A stretch of DNA of 64,000 bases from Leptasterias polaris (lineage: Eukaryota; Echinodermata; Asteroidea; Forcipulatida; Asteriidae). A program made the position numbers and the translations under genes. The stretch is taken from NCBI GenBank assembly GCA_037783415.1, contig JAZGTN010000003.1:580501-644500 (forward strand). The letters run 5' to 3'. This document shows positions 15,001 through 24,942 of this stretch, piece after piece. The notes beneath the pieces were generated by a model that was given only the letters and a program-made list of their open reading frames with translations, did no database searches and was not told the origin of the DNA. Position 1 is the first letter of the stretch, and each line of letters opens with the position of its first letter.

Positions 15001-16344
15001 CAAATAGTTAATTACAGACTTGCCTTTTTGTGTTAATGAAATGTAAAAATTATTTGTATAAAGAAGTGCAGCTTAAACTGCATAGGGTATCAAACAGTAC
15101 CACCTCCATCTCAGCCACAGCTTGCGAAAATTTCTCAAACTTTGCTTCAAAACTTCACACCACTTTTATCTTGAAATATTGAAAAGGCAATATGCCAAAG
15201 GGTAAAACTTAAGGCACCTTTGAAGTGGATATTCATCACTGAAAGTTTATATTGAGTTCTAGAGTGAGTCAAAAGCATAGAAATAGAACCCAGAGGTGCC
15301 ATTATGTATCGCAAACTTTACTTCCTGTCAATTGCTGTGGTGAATTTTATTTTTAGGGCCTTCTATTTTAATCTTTTTCTGGTAATGAAACCACTGTACT
15401 GGCACTGTAACCCATAGTTCTGAAGAATAAGAAAAGATAATGAAGAAATGTCAGTTTTAGATGTGGTTGGAAAATCTCAAATGGGGAAAATCCATGCCAT
15501 CAAACTAGGCCCACCTGAAGGCTGTCTTTGCAATTAAACAAACTTCAAACAAATAAACGACAAGGGAAACTGACTGCGTAAATTTCAAATGATTTTGGGG
15601 TTGAACAAGAAAAATTGACAAGAGCGGGATTTGAACCAACGACCTCCGGATCAACGTGTCTGTGCTCTACCAACTGAAATATCTAGCCCTATGTTGGCAG
15701 TCTCCCTATTTTGTCAATATCTTTGTTGGGGGGCTGCCAGTCAGAAGCACCCCCCGAACAAAGACCTTGACAAAATGTGGAGACTGCCAACATAGGGCTA
15801 GATAGCTCAGTTAGTAGAGTGCCGGCATGATAATCCGGAGGTCATTGGTTCAAATACCGCTCTAGTCAATTTTTCTTTGTTCAACCCAAAAAACATTAAA
15901 CAAACATGTAACATGCTGTTGATACCGTTAATCCACATCTGAGAGGACGTGCACAGCAGACCCAGACAACAATTGAAGTAAGGGTCCTCAATGTTCTATG
16001 GTCAAGAAGTTGATACACAGATGCAACAAGATGCAACAAGATGCAACAAGATGCAACAAGATGCAACAAGATGCAACAAGATGCAACAAGATGCAACAAG
16101 ATGCAACAAGATGCAACAAGATGCAACAAGATGCAACAAGATGCAACAAGATGCAACAAGATGCTTTGAAGTGAGGAAGATTCACCTTCTTTTGAGAAAA
16201 TGTAGTCTCCTCTTTGAAGAACTTTGGGGTTGGCCTGGGACTCTTGAATCCATTTTCCCTGAGAGAGGACTCCAGATTGGCTTGCAGCCTCATTTCTCCC
16301 TTGTCTGGTTTCAGTATATAAGAATCCATGGACTGAACTCGCTT
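31..16344 (-). CDS. PKMYT1: Membrane-associated tyrosine/threonine kinase Myt1, 13 exons visible, 3' end outside window
   Basis: Wee1-family kinase that phosphorylates CDK1 on Thr14/Tyr15 at ER/Golgi membranes and holds cells in G2 (family knowledge). Exons, all matching in phase: 16186-16344, 14365-14506, 13449-13552, 12683-12765, 12342-12467, 10464-10539, 9368-9490, 8693-8784, 7535-7641, 5747-5892, 4947-5109, 4324-4441, 31-157. Counting from Met at 16329-16327: SRLFP 71-75 as in vertebrate Myt1; glycine loop GEGSFGE 124-130; Lys146 in LYAVK; catalytic HLDIKPDN 237-244; DFG 257-259; APE 281-283; one membrane helix 382-405 after a basic RRRR stretch; then an acidic Ser-rich tail ending EPKNLMQ at 511-517. 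Vertebrate Myt1 has a similar EPRNL near its end, so only a short last exon is missing. Frame is open upstream of the chosen Met to the acceptor, so an earlier Met in another exon cannot be excluded. Length fits the roughly 500-residue family. Confidence 0.93.
725..1147. repeat. 130-bp satellite, left part
   Basis: About three tandem units of roughly 130 bp, each with GGTCAACATGGGGTCACGGT, CCCAAGGAGTCTATAACTG and GAGATATGGTCCCACTTC. The last motif recurs near 854, 984 and 1119. The array is continued after 2215 on the other side of an inserted element. Confidence 0.85.
1148..2214. mobile_element. 1067-bp non-autonomous DNA transposon inside the satellite
   Basis: Ends are inverted: it starts CAGAGATGCCAACAT and finishes with the reverse complement ATGTTGGCATCTCTG. 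It is flanked on both sides by the 6-bp direct repeat CCATAG (1142-1147 and 2215-2220), and removing element plus one repeat restores a normal satellite unit (GACCCATAGGTAAAGGTCAAC). No transposase frame is seen, so it is non-autonomous. Confidence 0.8.
2215..2460. repeat. 130-bp satellite, right part
   Basis: About two further units of the 130-bp satellite, with the motif GAGATATGGTCCCACTTC near 2316 and a degenerate unit ending about 2455. A diverged single unit fragment (TCTTGAGATATG) lies near 2820. Confidence 0.8.
3215..3530 (-). mobile_element. tRNA-derived SINE, family A, near full length
   Basis: Read on the minus strand it begins with a tRNA-like head: A-box region GTCGTGGCCGAGCGG, a long variable arm, and B-box GGTTCGAGTCCCGG. 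The body follows with GACACTTGTGTCCTTAAG, ACGTAAAGCCG and CCCGTGTGTTGTGTAATGC, and the tail has the palindrome-like CACCTTGTAAACCATTACATGGTGC. The head resembles a Ser/Leu-type tRNA with a long extra arm. Confidence 0.8.
5965..6075 (-). mobile_element. tRNA-derived SINE, family B
   Basis: The reverse complement carries GCCCAGGTGGTAGAGC (A-box) and GGTTCAAATCCC (B-box), followed by CTAGTCAATTGTTCTTTG and a hexamer related to TTCAACCC. The same unit recurs at 15.6, 36.1, 43.7 and 45.7 kb. Confidence 0.7.
7128..7430 (+). mobile_element. tRNA-derived SINE, family A
   Basis: Head TGCCGTGGCCAAGCAG and GGGTTTGAGTTCCGG, then GTGACACTTGTGTCCTGAAG, CTTCGGATGGAACGTAAAGC and GTGTGTTGTGTAATGCACG, ending in CACCTTGTAAACCCTTATAA. 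It lies in the PKMYT1 intron 5893-7534, antisense to the gene. Confidence 0.8.
10100..10350 (-). mobile_element. LINE 3' end remnant (CR1/L2-like)
   Basis: In minus-strand frames the peptide [18 protein letters not shown] followed by LKTHLF-like residues matches the C-terminal end of the reverse-transcriptase protein of CR1/L2/jockey-type LINEs. Frames are broken by shifts. It sits in the PKMYT1 intron 9491-10463. Confidence 0.65.
10741..11105. mobile_element. 365-bp foldback MITE with TTAA target duplication
   Basis: The element starts AGGGACACGTTGCC and ends with the reverse complement. The two halves pair along most of their length (for example AACCGTTTGTTATAAAATGC in one and its complement in the other) with a short unpaired centre near 10890-10940. 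Both sides carry TTAA (10737-10740, 11106-11109), the target used by piggyBac-type transposases. Confidence 0.85.
12060..12240 (+). mobile_element. SINE family A, partial
   Basis: B-box GGTTCGAATCCCGG followed by TATGACACTTGTGTCCTTAAG and the usual body, ending in GCTACATACTTGGCAGCACA. The head upstream of the B-box is missing or diverged. Confidence 0.65.
13740..14280. repeat. Degenerate tandem repeat of about 190 bp, three units
   Basis: Three diverged units recur with AGGGCACCTCTATGAGGT, then a GGCACCAAGGCAATGAC segment and TTGCCTCTGTTG. The same words appear at 25.3 and 42.4 kb, so this is a dispersed family locally tandem in the PKMYT1 intron between 13552 and 14365. Confidence 0.55.
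14640..14960 (-). mobile_element. SINE family A, diverged
   Basis: The minus strand shows TTGTCATGGCCAAGCGG, GGGTTCAAATCATGG and GACACTTATGCCCTTGAAC, the SINE head and start of body. A close relative is at 49.0-49.3 kb, sharing the variant tail CTAGTGGATGATACC. Confidence 0.7.
15593..15895. mobile_element. Two family-B SINEs in head-to-head inverted array
   Basis: The left half (minus) and right half (plus) are near reverse complements: GTTGAACAAGAAAAATTGAC at the left end matches GTCAATTTTTCTTTGTTCAAC at the right. Each contains a tRNA-like A-box (TAGATAGCTCAGTTAGTAGA on the right) and B-box (GGTTCAAATACC). The centre holds CCCCCCGAACAAAGA and its inverted partner. Confidence 0.8.
16021..16163. 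repeat. Perfect 10-bp minisatellite ATGCAACAAG, 14 copies
   Basis: Fourteen uninterrupted copies of ATGCAACAAG followed by ATG. It lies in PKMYT1 intron 1, beginning only 23 bp beyond the 5' splice site at 16186. Open frames across it on both strands are by-products of the repeat. Confidence 0.97.
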
Positions 16345-16775
16345 CTGTATGACAAAGGTTGATTTAAGATTAGGAGCTGAGTTTACACTCCCTGACTTGA
16401 AGTCGGATCAGCAAATTTACACTAAGTCTGATCTGAGGGAAAAAAAATGTATACTAAGAAAATTAAACCACTTTCATGAGAAAGTAAATTAGATTACAAT
16501 GTAATATTACATAGGTCACAGAGTCCAGAATGTTGCCTATTGCCTTTTATTGGGACTAGTAGTAGTACATATGGCCACAGGTACAGGCCAAGTTTTACTA
16601 AATGCTATTAAGCCGGCAAATCTTAGCACCCTCTTTTATGCGTACACGAGTTCTCAGAGTAGCCAACATTGTATATCATAGTAAATTTCAATTATTTTCC
16701 ACCACTGTTGCAGAGATTAGTAAATAATAAGAATAACCTTCTTTTAAGTTTTATTAATAGTTTCCTCACATTTAA

Positions 16776-17145
16776 AGGCACTGGACACGTTTGGTAATTG
16801 TCGAAGACCAGTATTCTCACTTTGTGTATCCCAAAATATGTATAATAACAAACCTGTGAAAATTTGGGCTCAATTGGTCATCGAATTTGCAAGGGAATAA
16901 TGAAAGAAAAAACACCCTTGTTGCATTACTTTGTGTGCTTTCAGATGCATAATAAAAGGCTTCAGCAAGAAGTCTTTTGTTATTTGCGTGAGAAATTACC
17001 TCTTTCTCAAAAAACTACATTATTTCAGAGGGAGTGGTTTCTCACAATGTTTTATACTATCAACAGCTCTCCATTGCTCTTTACCAAGTAAGTTTTTATG
17101 TTAACAATTATTTTGAGTAATTACCAAAAGTGTCCAGTGCCTTTT
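16776..17145. mobile_element. MITE, family 1
   Basis: Terminal inverted repeats: left TTTAAAGGCACTGGACAC with TTTGGTAATT, right AATTACCAAAAGTGTCCAG with TGCCTTT. Non-coding. It abuts a second copy that follows directly. Confidence 0.8.
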
Positions 17146-17488
17146 TAAAGGCACTGTACACTATTGGTAAGATCGAAAAACACAAATGTTCACATATTAA
17201 CTTACATGATTTAAAGTTAGTAATGGTAGAAAGGGTTCCTTTAAATATTTCTGCCTAAAATGCTATCGTTTCTGGGAAATGAGTAAAACAGTAGTTTTTA
17301 TCACGCGTGATAATAAACTTGATGTTTGAAAAACAGAAAACACATTCTTTTTACTATTTTCTTGTGACCTCGATGACCAATTGAGCTCAAACTTTCACAG
17401 GTTTGTTTGTTCATGTATATGTTGAATCACACAAAATGTGGACACTGATTTTGAGCTGTTACCAAAAGACAGTGTACAATGCCTTTAA
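17146..17488. mobile_element. MITE, family 1, second copy
   Basis: Starts AAAGGCACTGTACACTATTG and ends with the inverted GACAGTGTACAATGCCTTTA. Internally it carries TATCGTTTCTGGGAAATGAG, also found in the copies at 27.2 and 28.1 kb. Confidence 0.8.
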
Positions 17489-17549
17489 ATGGATAGTAAA
17501 TTAATTAGTGTATTTATACCTCCTTTTTTAATTTATGGGTCCCAATCAT

Positions 17550-17950
17550 TTGTCTTGTCTTATCTTGTCTTTACTGCACAAACCGCCGCCACTGGGCTAT
17601 AAACGTGCAGACCCTCATGCATGCAAGCTCCTACTTAACATTTTATATCTTCAAGGAGGGACTTAAAATTGTAGGCGTCAGCGGCTGATTTAACTTGTGG
17701 TGGGAGTGAGTTCCAGATTGGTATTGTTCTCGGATACAAGGAGTAACGGTAGCAGTCTTTGTTTGATGAGATGGTGTTATTTTAGAGTCTTGTTTTGGCG
17801 AGTTGTTGGTCTATTCCCTTGGTTGCAACGAAGATTACTAATGTTGGATGGAGTTATTGAGTGAGTTTCTTTGTAAACTGTAGTAAGTCTAGCTATGGTG
17901 CGGCGTCTTTTGAAGCGTATCCCATTTGAGGTCCTGTAGCATTTCCGTTA
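17550..17950 (-). mobile_element. LINE 3' end remnant
   Basis: The minus strand reads YSLYPRTIPIWNSLPPQV then KSAADAYNFKSLLEDIKC before a stop, the typical C-terminus of CR1/jockey-like reverse-transcriptase proteins, followed by a simple AAGACAAGATAAGACAAG tail. Upstream frames are broken. Confidence 0.7.
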
Positions 17951-18254
17951 CACTACTGGTCTTACGATATTCACTTTTCACAAATCTAGCTGCTCTTCGT
18001 ATGGGAAATAAAGTTCGCAATTCATAAAATAATGGTCATAAGCAAGGGCCCCAAAATAGTCACTGAGCATGTTCTGTGTATTTTTATATGGTTCCAGTTT
18101 GGACCAGTGTCATGGGGAAATCTGTATTACCAGGTATCGAACCGAGGTCCACAGAGAGGCTGAAAGTGAAAGAAAGGCAGGGACAGAAGAAAACACTTAC
18201 TTTAACCTGACTGCCCTATATAATGTATGTTACGCCCCAGGAGAAAATTCCCAT

Positions 18255-19395
18255 TGAATCCCATTGAGTCCCATTGATATTTTCAATGGGACTCAACTGG
18301 TGTTAATGGGATCCCATTATTTCAATGGGATTCTTATGGGATACCCAACTTGGCGCGATGGGATTCTGCAATTTCCCATTGTTTCCAATGGAACAATATG
18401 TGGTCCCGTTAGAAATGTACTGGTTTGAATGGGATACTTTATAATTCCCATTGTTTCCAATGGGAAAATAGGTGGTCCCATTAGAATTGTACTTGGTTGA
18501 ATGGGATACTTTATAATTCCCATTGTTTCCAATGGGAAAATAGGTGGTCCCATTAGAAACGTACTGGGTTGAATGGGATACTTTATAATTCCCATTGTTT
18601 CCAATGGGAAATCATGTGGTCCCATTAGAATCATACTGGGTTGAATGGGATACTTTATAATTCCCATTGTTTCCAATGGGAAATCATGTGGTCCCATTAG
18701 AATCATACTGGGTTGAATGGGACTTTATAATTCTCATTGTTTCCAATGGGAAATCATGTGGTCCCATTAGAATCATACTGGGTTGAATGGGATACTTTAT
18801 AATTCCCATTGTTTCCAATGGGAAAATAGGTGGTCCCATTAGAAACGTACTGGGTTGAATGGGATACTTTATAATTCCCATTGTTTCCAATGGGAAATCA
18901 TGTGGTCCCATTAGAATCATACTGGGTTGAATGGGATACTTTATAATTCCCATTGTTTCCAATGGGAAATCATGTGGTCCCATTAGAATCGTACTGGGTT
19001 GGATGGGATACTTTATAATTCCCATTGGCTAATGGGACAAGTGATCCCGTAGAAGTGTCTGTCAATTGAATGGGATACTTTATAATTCCCATTGTTTTCA
19101 ATGGGAATGTTGTCCAATTAGAAATGTACAAGGTTGAATGGGATACTTTACTTCCCATATTGGTTCTAATGGGACAATTATGTAGTCCCCATTGGTTCTA
19201 ATGGGACAATTATGTGGTCACCCTTGTGAGCTGGGTTGAATGGGATTCTGCAAATTGTAATCGTTTCCAATGGAACAATATGTGGTACCTTAAAAATGTA
19301 CTTGGTCGAATGGGATACTGTATAAACCAATGTTTCAAATGGGACACTGGTGGTCCCATTAGAAATGTAGGCCTAGGGTTTTCCCACACTTTCCA
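18255..19395. repeat. 72-bp minisatellite built on CCCATTG...CAATGGGA palindromes
   Basis: About 15 units of roughly 72 bp, each with AATTCCCATTGTTTCCAATG, GGTCCCATTAGAA and GGGTTGAATGGGATACTTT. The CCCATTG and CAATGGG halves within a unit can pair. The middle units are nearly identical and the outer ones diverge, so expansion was from the centre. No gene. Confidence 0.95.
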
Positions 19396-19399
19396 ATGG

Positions 19400-21200
19400 G
19401 ATTGAGATACTGTATAGATGAGTGTACATGTACATATAGCTTTGGTCCATGTCTATTGCACAACACTGTGTGTGCATGTGTGTGTAGTCCATGGGGCCAG
19501 GTCACAGGTCATGGTAACAGTAGCCCACCATACAGTGTACATGTATAGTTATGTATCATGGTTGTGCGAGGTTAAGTGATCGGATTACAGCAGCACTGAA
19601 AGTGAAATGATATAGGCTCTCGAAGCAATTTGAATTCAAATGGTTGTCATCATGAAGAACAGTGATCGACTCAGCTCATGGTTCAAGCAACTAATTTCAA
19701 GTTTTATCAAAGCACAACAAGTATAGGTAGGCCTACACCATGTAACTGGACATTGCAGGGAACACCCAAGTTTTCCCTCCATGATCAGGAGAAAGTTTTA
19801 CAATTAATACTGTTTTGCTGATGATCTTTTTCAACATTTGTTAACACAAAAGCATCTGATCTACATGTACACATGTGTACATCACCTGTCTGTGCATGCT
19901 GCAGTGCTAGTGTTGGGTGGCATATAGCTGGCTGTCTGATTCAAGATGCGGCTTTGGTTGGTAAGTAGGCCTACAACTAAATTGACAGTTGTCAATGTTA
20001 CATACTCTTCTTACTCTTAGTCTTGGACTATTGATTGTTCAGGAAATATGTTCACCCATGACTCCCAGATGCAAATATAAATAAAGGTGTGCTAGTTGTT
20101 ACTTTGTTTTAACTGTCGACTGTGTCAGAACTGTGACTATTGTTTCTCTGATTTCAACTTGTTTTAAAACATTTGTGATGTAAATTTAGAAGATTGTGCA
20201 CGCATGTATCCTCAAGATTAATGGGTAGTTGAAAATGTAGCTTTTATGGTGAAAGCATTTGGTTAAAACAGCAGACTCAAACATCAATAAACCGTCCATG
20301 GGAAGTCTCGCCTGACCAATTATTTAATTAATAATCCTATATTTTACACGTACTCTAAGGCATAGCTAATGGAATAATAACCATACCAACTTGAAAACCT
20401 TTGATCAAGCTTAATTACAGCTGCCTGCATCATTTGTATCTATGATTTGTAAGTCTACAAGGGCGTTTAAATAGACAATGTTTGAAATGTGCCAGCTAAT
20501 CAATTTGTTCTTATTATATATTACAGATTTATTCAAGGGGTCTACGCAAAATGTTGATTATTTCACATACAAGAAGAAAACCACCTCCAAGAAAAGAACC
20601 ATCAATGAACTTATGACAGGAAATCAGCAAAACACCTACAGATTATACTACAGTGAATGTCATCCGACCAATCTTCAAACTGCACGGCGGCTGACTCAAG
20701 CAAACTTCACACCAACAAAGATCTTCACAAATATACATGTACAAGAGAGATGATTCCATATGTGCCTGTCAGTGCATGTTTGTGTATTCAAATTTACTTG
20801 TGACTTACCATGCAGTGGATAGAACAATTACAGATTGTTTAACGTGGATTTAGAAAGTATGAAGCTTCCAACAGCAACAACATACATGTGTACAATACCT
20901 CATGTACAGTTCCACCGAACAGTTGCTGATTAAAATGCAATACATGTATCACATTTATTTCAGACACTACAGGAAAAATTAAAGTAATTTTTCAATGCTA
21001 AATTGTTATTTTAACAACATGTTTCTCAGTACGTTCCACTCTATCATTTCACTGATCATTTCACTGATCGTGCATATGTAGTTTACATTTTTATCACAGT
21101 GCAGTAAAATTCATGGGTTATTTACATATAAGCAGCCATACATTGATTTCTTTTTATACATTTATCTAGGCTCTTATGACTGGAATTTAAAAAAACGTAG
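19400..21200. other. Apparent unique sequence, no gene recognised
   Basis: AT-rich sequence between two minisatellites. An open stretch at 20478-20753 follows an acceptor-like TTATATATTACAG, but its product has no family features that I can see. Possible untranslated exons or promoter of a flanking gene cannot be judged from the sequence. Confidence 0.5.
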
Positions 21201-21206
21201 TATACT

Positions 21207-22985
21207 ATGGTACATTCAACGGTGCGGCCAATGGTACATTCAATGGTAAAAAGCCAATGGTACAGCCGAAGGTACGGTCATTGGTGCGTCCCCAAAAATT
21301 GTTTGAATGGTACTTTTTCCCCAAATGGTATTTTCAATGACTCAATGTATTATCAATGGTATTTCCAATGGTATACCGTTGATAATTGTTTTTAAGGGCC
21401 ATTCAGTGAGAGGCAATGGGATCTCATTCAGCGGGGTCCAATGGGATTCCACTCAGCGGGGTCCAATGGGATCCCATTCAGCGGGGTCCAATGGGATCCC
21501 ATTCAGCAGGACCCAAACGGGATCCCATTCAGCAGGACTCAACGGGATCCCATTCAACAGGACCCAAACGGGATCCCATTCAGCAGGATCCAACGGGATC
21601 CCATTCAGCGGGATCCCATTCAGCAGGACCCAAACGGGATCCCATTCAGCAGGATCCAACGGGATCCCATTCAACAGGACCCAACGGGATCCCATTCAAC
21701 AGGACCCAACGGGATCCCATTCAACAGGACCCAACGGGATCCCATTCAGCAGGACCCAACGGGATCCCATTCAGCAGGATCCAACGGGATCCCATTCAGC
21801 AGGACCCAACGGGATCCCATTCAACAGGACCCAAACGGGATCCCATTCAGCAGGATCCCATTCAGCAGGATCCAACGGGATCCCATTCAGCAGGACCCAA
21901 ACGGGATCCCATTCAGCAGGATCCAACGGGATCCCATTCAGCAGGACCCAAACGGGATCCCATTCAGCAGGATCCAACGGGATCCCATTCAACAGGACCC
22001 AAACGGGATCCCATTCAGCAGGATCCAACGGGATCCCATTTCAGCAGGACCCAACGGGATCCCATTCAGCAGGACCCCCAAACGGGATCCCATTCAACAG
22101 GACCCAAACGGGATCCCATTCAGCAGGATCCAACGGGATCCCATTCAGCAGGACCCAACGGGATCCCATTCAGCGGTATCCCATTCAACGGGATCCCATT
22201 CAACGGGATCCCATTCAGTGGGATCCAACGGGATCCCATTCAGTGGGATCCAACGGGATCCCATTCAGCGGGATCCAACGGGATCCCATTCAGCGGGATC
22301 CAACGGGATCCCATTCAGCAGGACCCAACGGGATCCCATTCAACGGGATCCCATTGAAGTGGATAGTCCCATTGGAATTCGGGGAGATGGGATCCCGTTA
22401 GGTCCCATAGAATTGAATCCCGTTGGGTCCTGTTTAACGGGATCCAGTTGGCTCACTTTCAACGGGACCCAACGGGATCCCATTCAGCAGGACCCCCAAA
22501 CGGGATCCCATTCAACAGGATCCAACGGGATCCCATTCAACAGGACCCAAACGGGATCCCATTCAGCAGGACCCCCAAACGGGATCCCATTCAACAGGAC
22601 CCAAACGGGATCCCATTCAGCAGGATCCAACGGGATCCCATTCAGCAGGACCCAACGGGATCCCATTCAGCGGTATCCCATTCAACGGGATCCCATTCAA
22701 CGGGATCCCATTCAGTGGGATCCAACGGGATCCCATTCAGTGGGATCCAACGGGATCCCATTCAGCGGGATCCAACGGGATCCCATTCAGCGGGATCCAA
22801 CGGGATCCCATTCAGCAGGACCCAACGGGATCCCATTCAACGGGATCCCATTGAAGTGGATAGTCCCATTGGAATTCGGGGAGATGGGATCCCGTTAGGT
22901 CCCATAGAATTGAATCCCGTTGGGTCCAGTTCAATGGGATCCCGTTGGATCTTGTTCAACGGGATTCAACTGGATTTTTCTCACT
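21207..22985. repeat. Palindromic minisatellite GGGATCCCATTCAGCRGGA
   Basis: Starts with diverged ATTCAATGGTA units, then from about 21415 roughly sixty short units alternating CGGGATCCCATTCA and GCAGGACCCAA or GCGGGATCCAA. The unit core GGGATCCC is itself palindromic. A 360-bp block (22071-22430) is repeated apparently without change at 22568-22927. The pattern has no stops in any plus frame, so it yields long false frames (up to 485 codons); no real gene. Confidence 0.96.
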
Positions 22986-23052
22986 GACTGCCCAGTGAGT
23001 AAAAACCGATTAATAATTCATAACATTATTAACACTAACAATAACATAACTG

Positions 23053-23127
23053 TGAACACGGCAAGACAAGACTGAACACGGCAAGACAAGACTGAACACG
23101 GCAAGACAAGACTGAACACGGCATGCA
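23053..23127. repeat. 20-bp tandem repeat, about 4 copies
   Basis: TGAACACGGCAAGACAAGAC repeated at 23053, 23073 and 23093 with a changed last copy at 23113. Confidence 0.9.
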
Positions 23128-23699
23128 AGACAACACAAAACACAACAACTTAACAAGTTTAACATTCTAAGAATTTTAATATGGTGTCTAATCATTTTTT
23201 TAGCCCACGGTGGAGTCCAACCTGGGCCAGGTTGGACTCCACCATTGCATCCATAGTGCAACGGAGACTGGCGTCCAACACCAGCATGACCAGGGCTAGC
23301 TCTGGTACAAAGTGGTAGGACGTCAGTGTCCTCTCTGCTGAACTGCACGGACGGAGGAGGAGTCTATTACTATTACCCGTGGATGGCAAGCTAAATCCCG
23401 AGCCGAGCTATTTTTCCCACACATTTCTGATATCATTCACTTACCAATCAGTCATCGTAAATCATCATAGACTCAGTATGTTTGGGCATGAATTAAGAGA
23501 TTTGTTATGTATGATATTATGCAGTTTAGTGTAGCAATAATCTGACAATAATAAGATTAACAGTGAATTGACGTACGTGCGTCGCGTGCGACGTGTAGTA
23601 GGCGGAGGTATGTTTTGGAAAATTTCGCGCGCGCCGCTTGCTGAATAATATACCGCCCTCAAGAGACCAATAATGTAATCTTTCTAGACTAGTACAAAG

Positions 23700-24090
23700 T
23701 AGCCAAAGCAACTTACTGTGTTTTTGTAGGCCTTTTGGTTTTTAAAAGCGTTCGATTGTTTTAATCCTATATAAATGTTGATATATACAATTAAACTAAC
23801 CTGTGAACATTTCATTGGTCACGTTTTTAGAGATATCGCCAAAAATCCGGAGCGAATAATAATATCCATGCAGGAAAAATAATCCACTGAGAAGCGTTTC
23901 TGACGGAAACGTTTCTCACATTCAATTTTGGGGGCATAGGAACAGATATTTCTATGTCACCACAAAGCTTCGAAGTGAAATGTTTCTCAAAATGCTTTAT
24001 ACTATCGAAAGCTGCTTCTAACCAATAGGTTTCTCTTGCCATTAATTTTAAGAGTGATTACCAAACGTAGGCCTATATACCTCCCTTTAA
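23700..24090. mobile_element. MITE family 3 copy
   Basis: Shares GATATCGCCAAAAATCCGG, GAGCGAATAATA and GAAACGTTTCTCA with copies at 27.65-28.1 kb and (inverted) 59.4-59.7 kb. Ends are not sharply defined. Confidence 0.5.
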
Positions 24091-24393
24091 TTTGTTTGTA
24101 TTCATGTGAGGTAATCGCCAAACAAGCATTTTAGTAGAAATAATTATTAACGAAATACACAAAAAACGATACTGCCCTTTACCCGACTATTTGTGAACAT
24201 TGTGTTTGAAAGTGGTTATCGAAGATAAAATCTGTTATAATTGTTACGTTATCTTTTTTGAAAAAGTTAAGGGTATGTTATTTTTCCTCCGTGGTTAAAA
24301 TAGGCATAAGTTAGTCTACATCTACAATTTCTTCGTTCTTTTAAAATACAATCAGTTTGATAGGGGGATATCGACACATCATTTTGTTTTTCA

Positions 24394-24482
24394 GTCGCAC
24401 TTCGGGACGTACAAAATCAACCTCTCAATTGAAACCAATGAGCGCATGTTGATTGAGCCGTCACTCACATACAATGTCAATA
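24394..24482 (+). other. Possible upstream exon of the membrane-protein gene
   Basis: A stretch flanked by a strong acceptor (TTTTTCAG) and a strong donor (GTAAGAA), open in one frame (SHFGTYKINL...SLTYNVN). Its phase 2 end does not join either acceptor of the next exon (both need phase 1), so it is either a 5' untranslated exon, part of a longer structure with a missed small exon, or chance. Confidence 0.3.
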
Positions 24483-24942
24483 GGTAAGAAATCACATTTT
24501 TGTTGAGAACTTTAAAACTGCTTTTTACATAATTTACATCACTTCGACGACTCATTGTAATATTTAACTTTTGAATCGAAAACAGTCAAATTAACGCCAA
24601 GGGAATACAGTTTCTGCTTCGTTGAGGCTCTACATTTGATATGGTCTCTGGTGCCCGACTTTAAAAAAATAGTAGGGTCTACATAGAAAAAGAAACTTGT
24701 ATTTGCTAATTTTGCTAAACTAACATTGTCTTCCTTTCCGGAGAGGGAATGTGTTAAAACTCACAGTATCTAGCCGATGGTAGCAGCCCGATTGAAGGGC
24801 GTCAGTAATAGGCCTATTAAGTATAAACAAGTTGGTGATCACACAAATCTTTCCCAAAATACAATTCAACCGTTATTTATCAGACCTGTCCTCATCAACA
24901 GGTTATACGAAGTTCAACAATGACTCCGGTGAGGCTGTCCAC

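Noticed and set aside
15991..16362. Open frames with [10 protein letters not shown] and [10 protein letters not shown] repeats
   Set aside because: By-product of the ATGCAACAAG minisatellite running into a PKMYT1 exon. The donor at 16186 ends the coding part before the repeat.
18317..19158. Minus-strand open frames with repeated PLETMGIIKYPIQ peptides
   Set aside because: Translation of the 72-bp minisatellite, which is a multiple of three, so stops are absent by construction.
20478..20753. 91-codon frame after an acceptor-like TATTACAG
   Set aside because: No recognisable domain, no matching donor or partner exon, and biased towards Lys/Thr/Asn as random AT-rich frames are.
18255..22985. 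CRISPR array
   Set aside because: Direct tandem units without unique spacers, in an intron-containing eukaryotic genome.
21307..22987. Plus-strand open frames of 364, 313, 485 and 179 codons with GSHSAG/RDPIQQDP-type repeats
   Set aside because: All frames are open because the minisatellite unit contains no stop and its length rotates the frame. The peptide is the repeat read in three phases. No start context, splice sites or homology.
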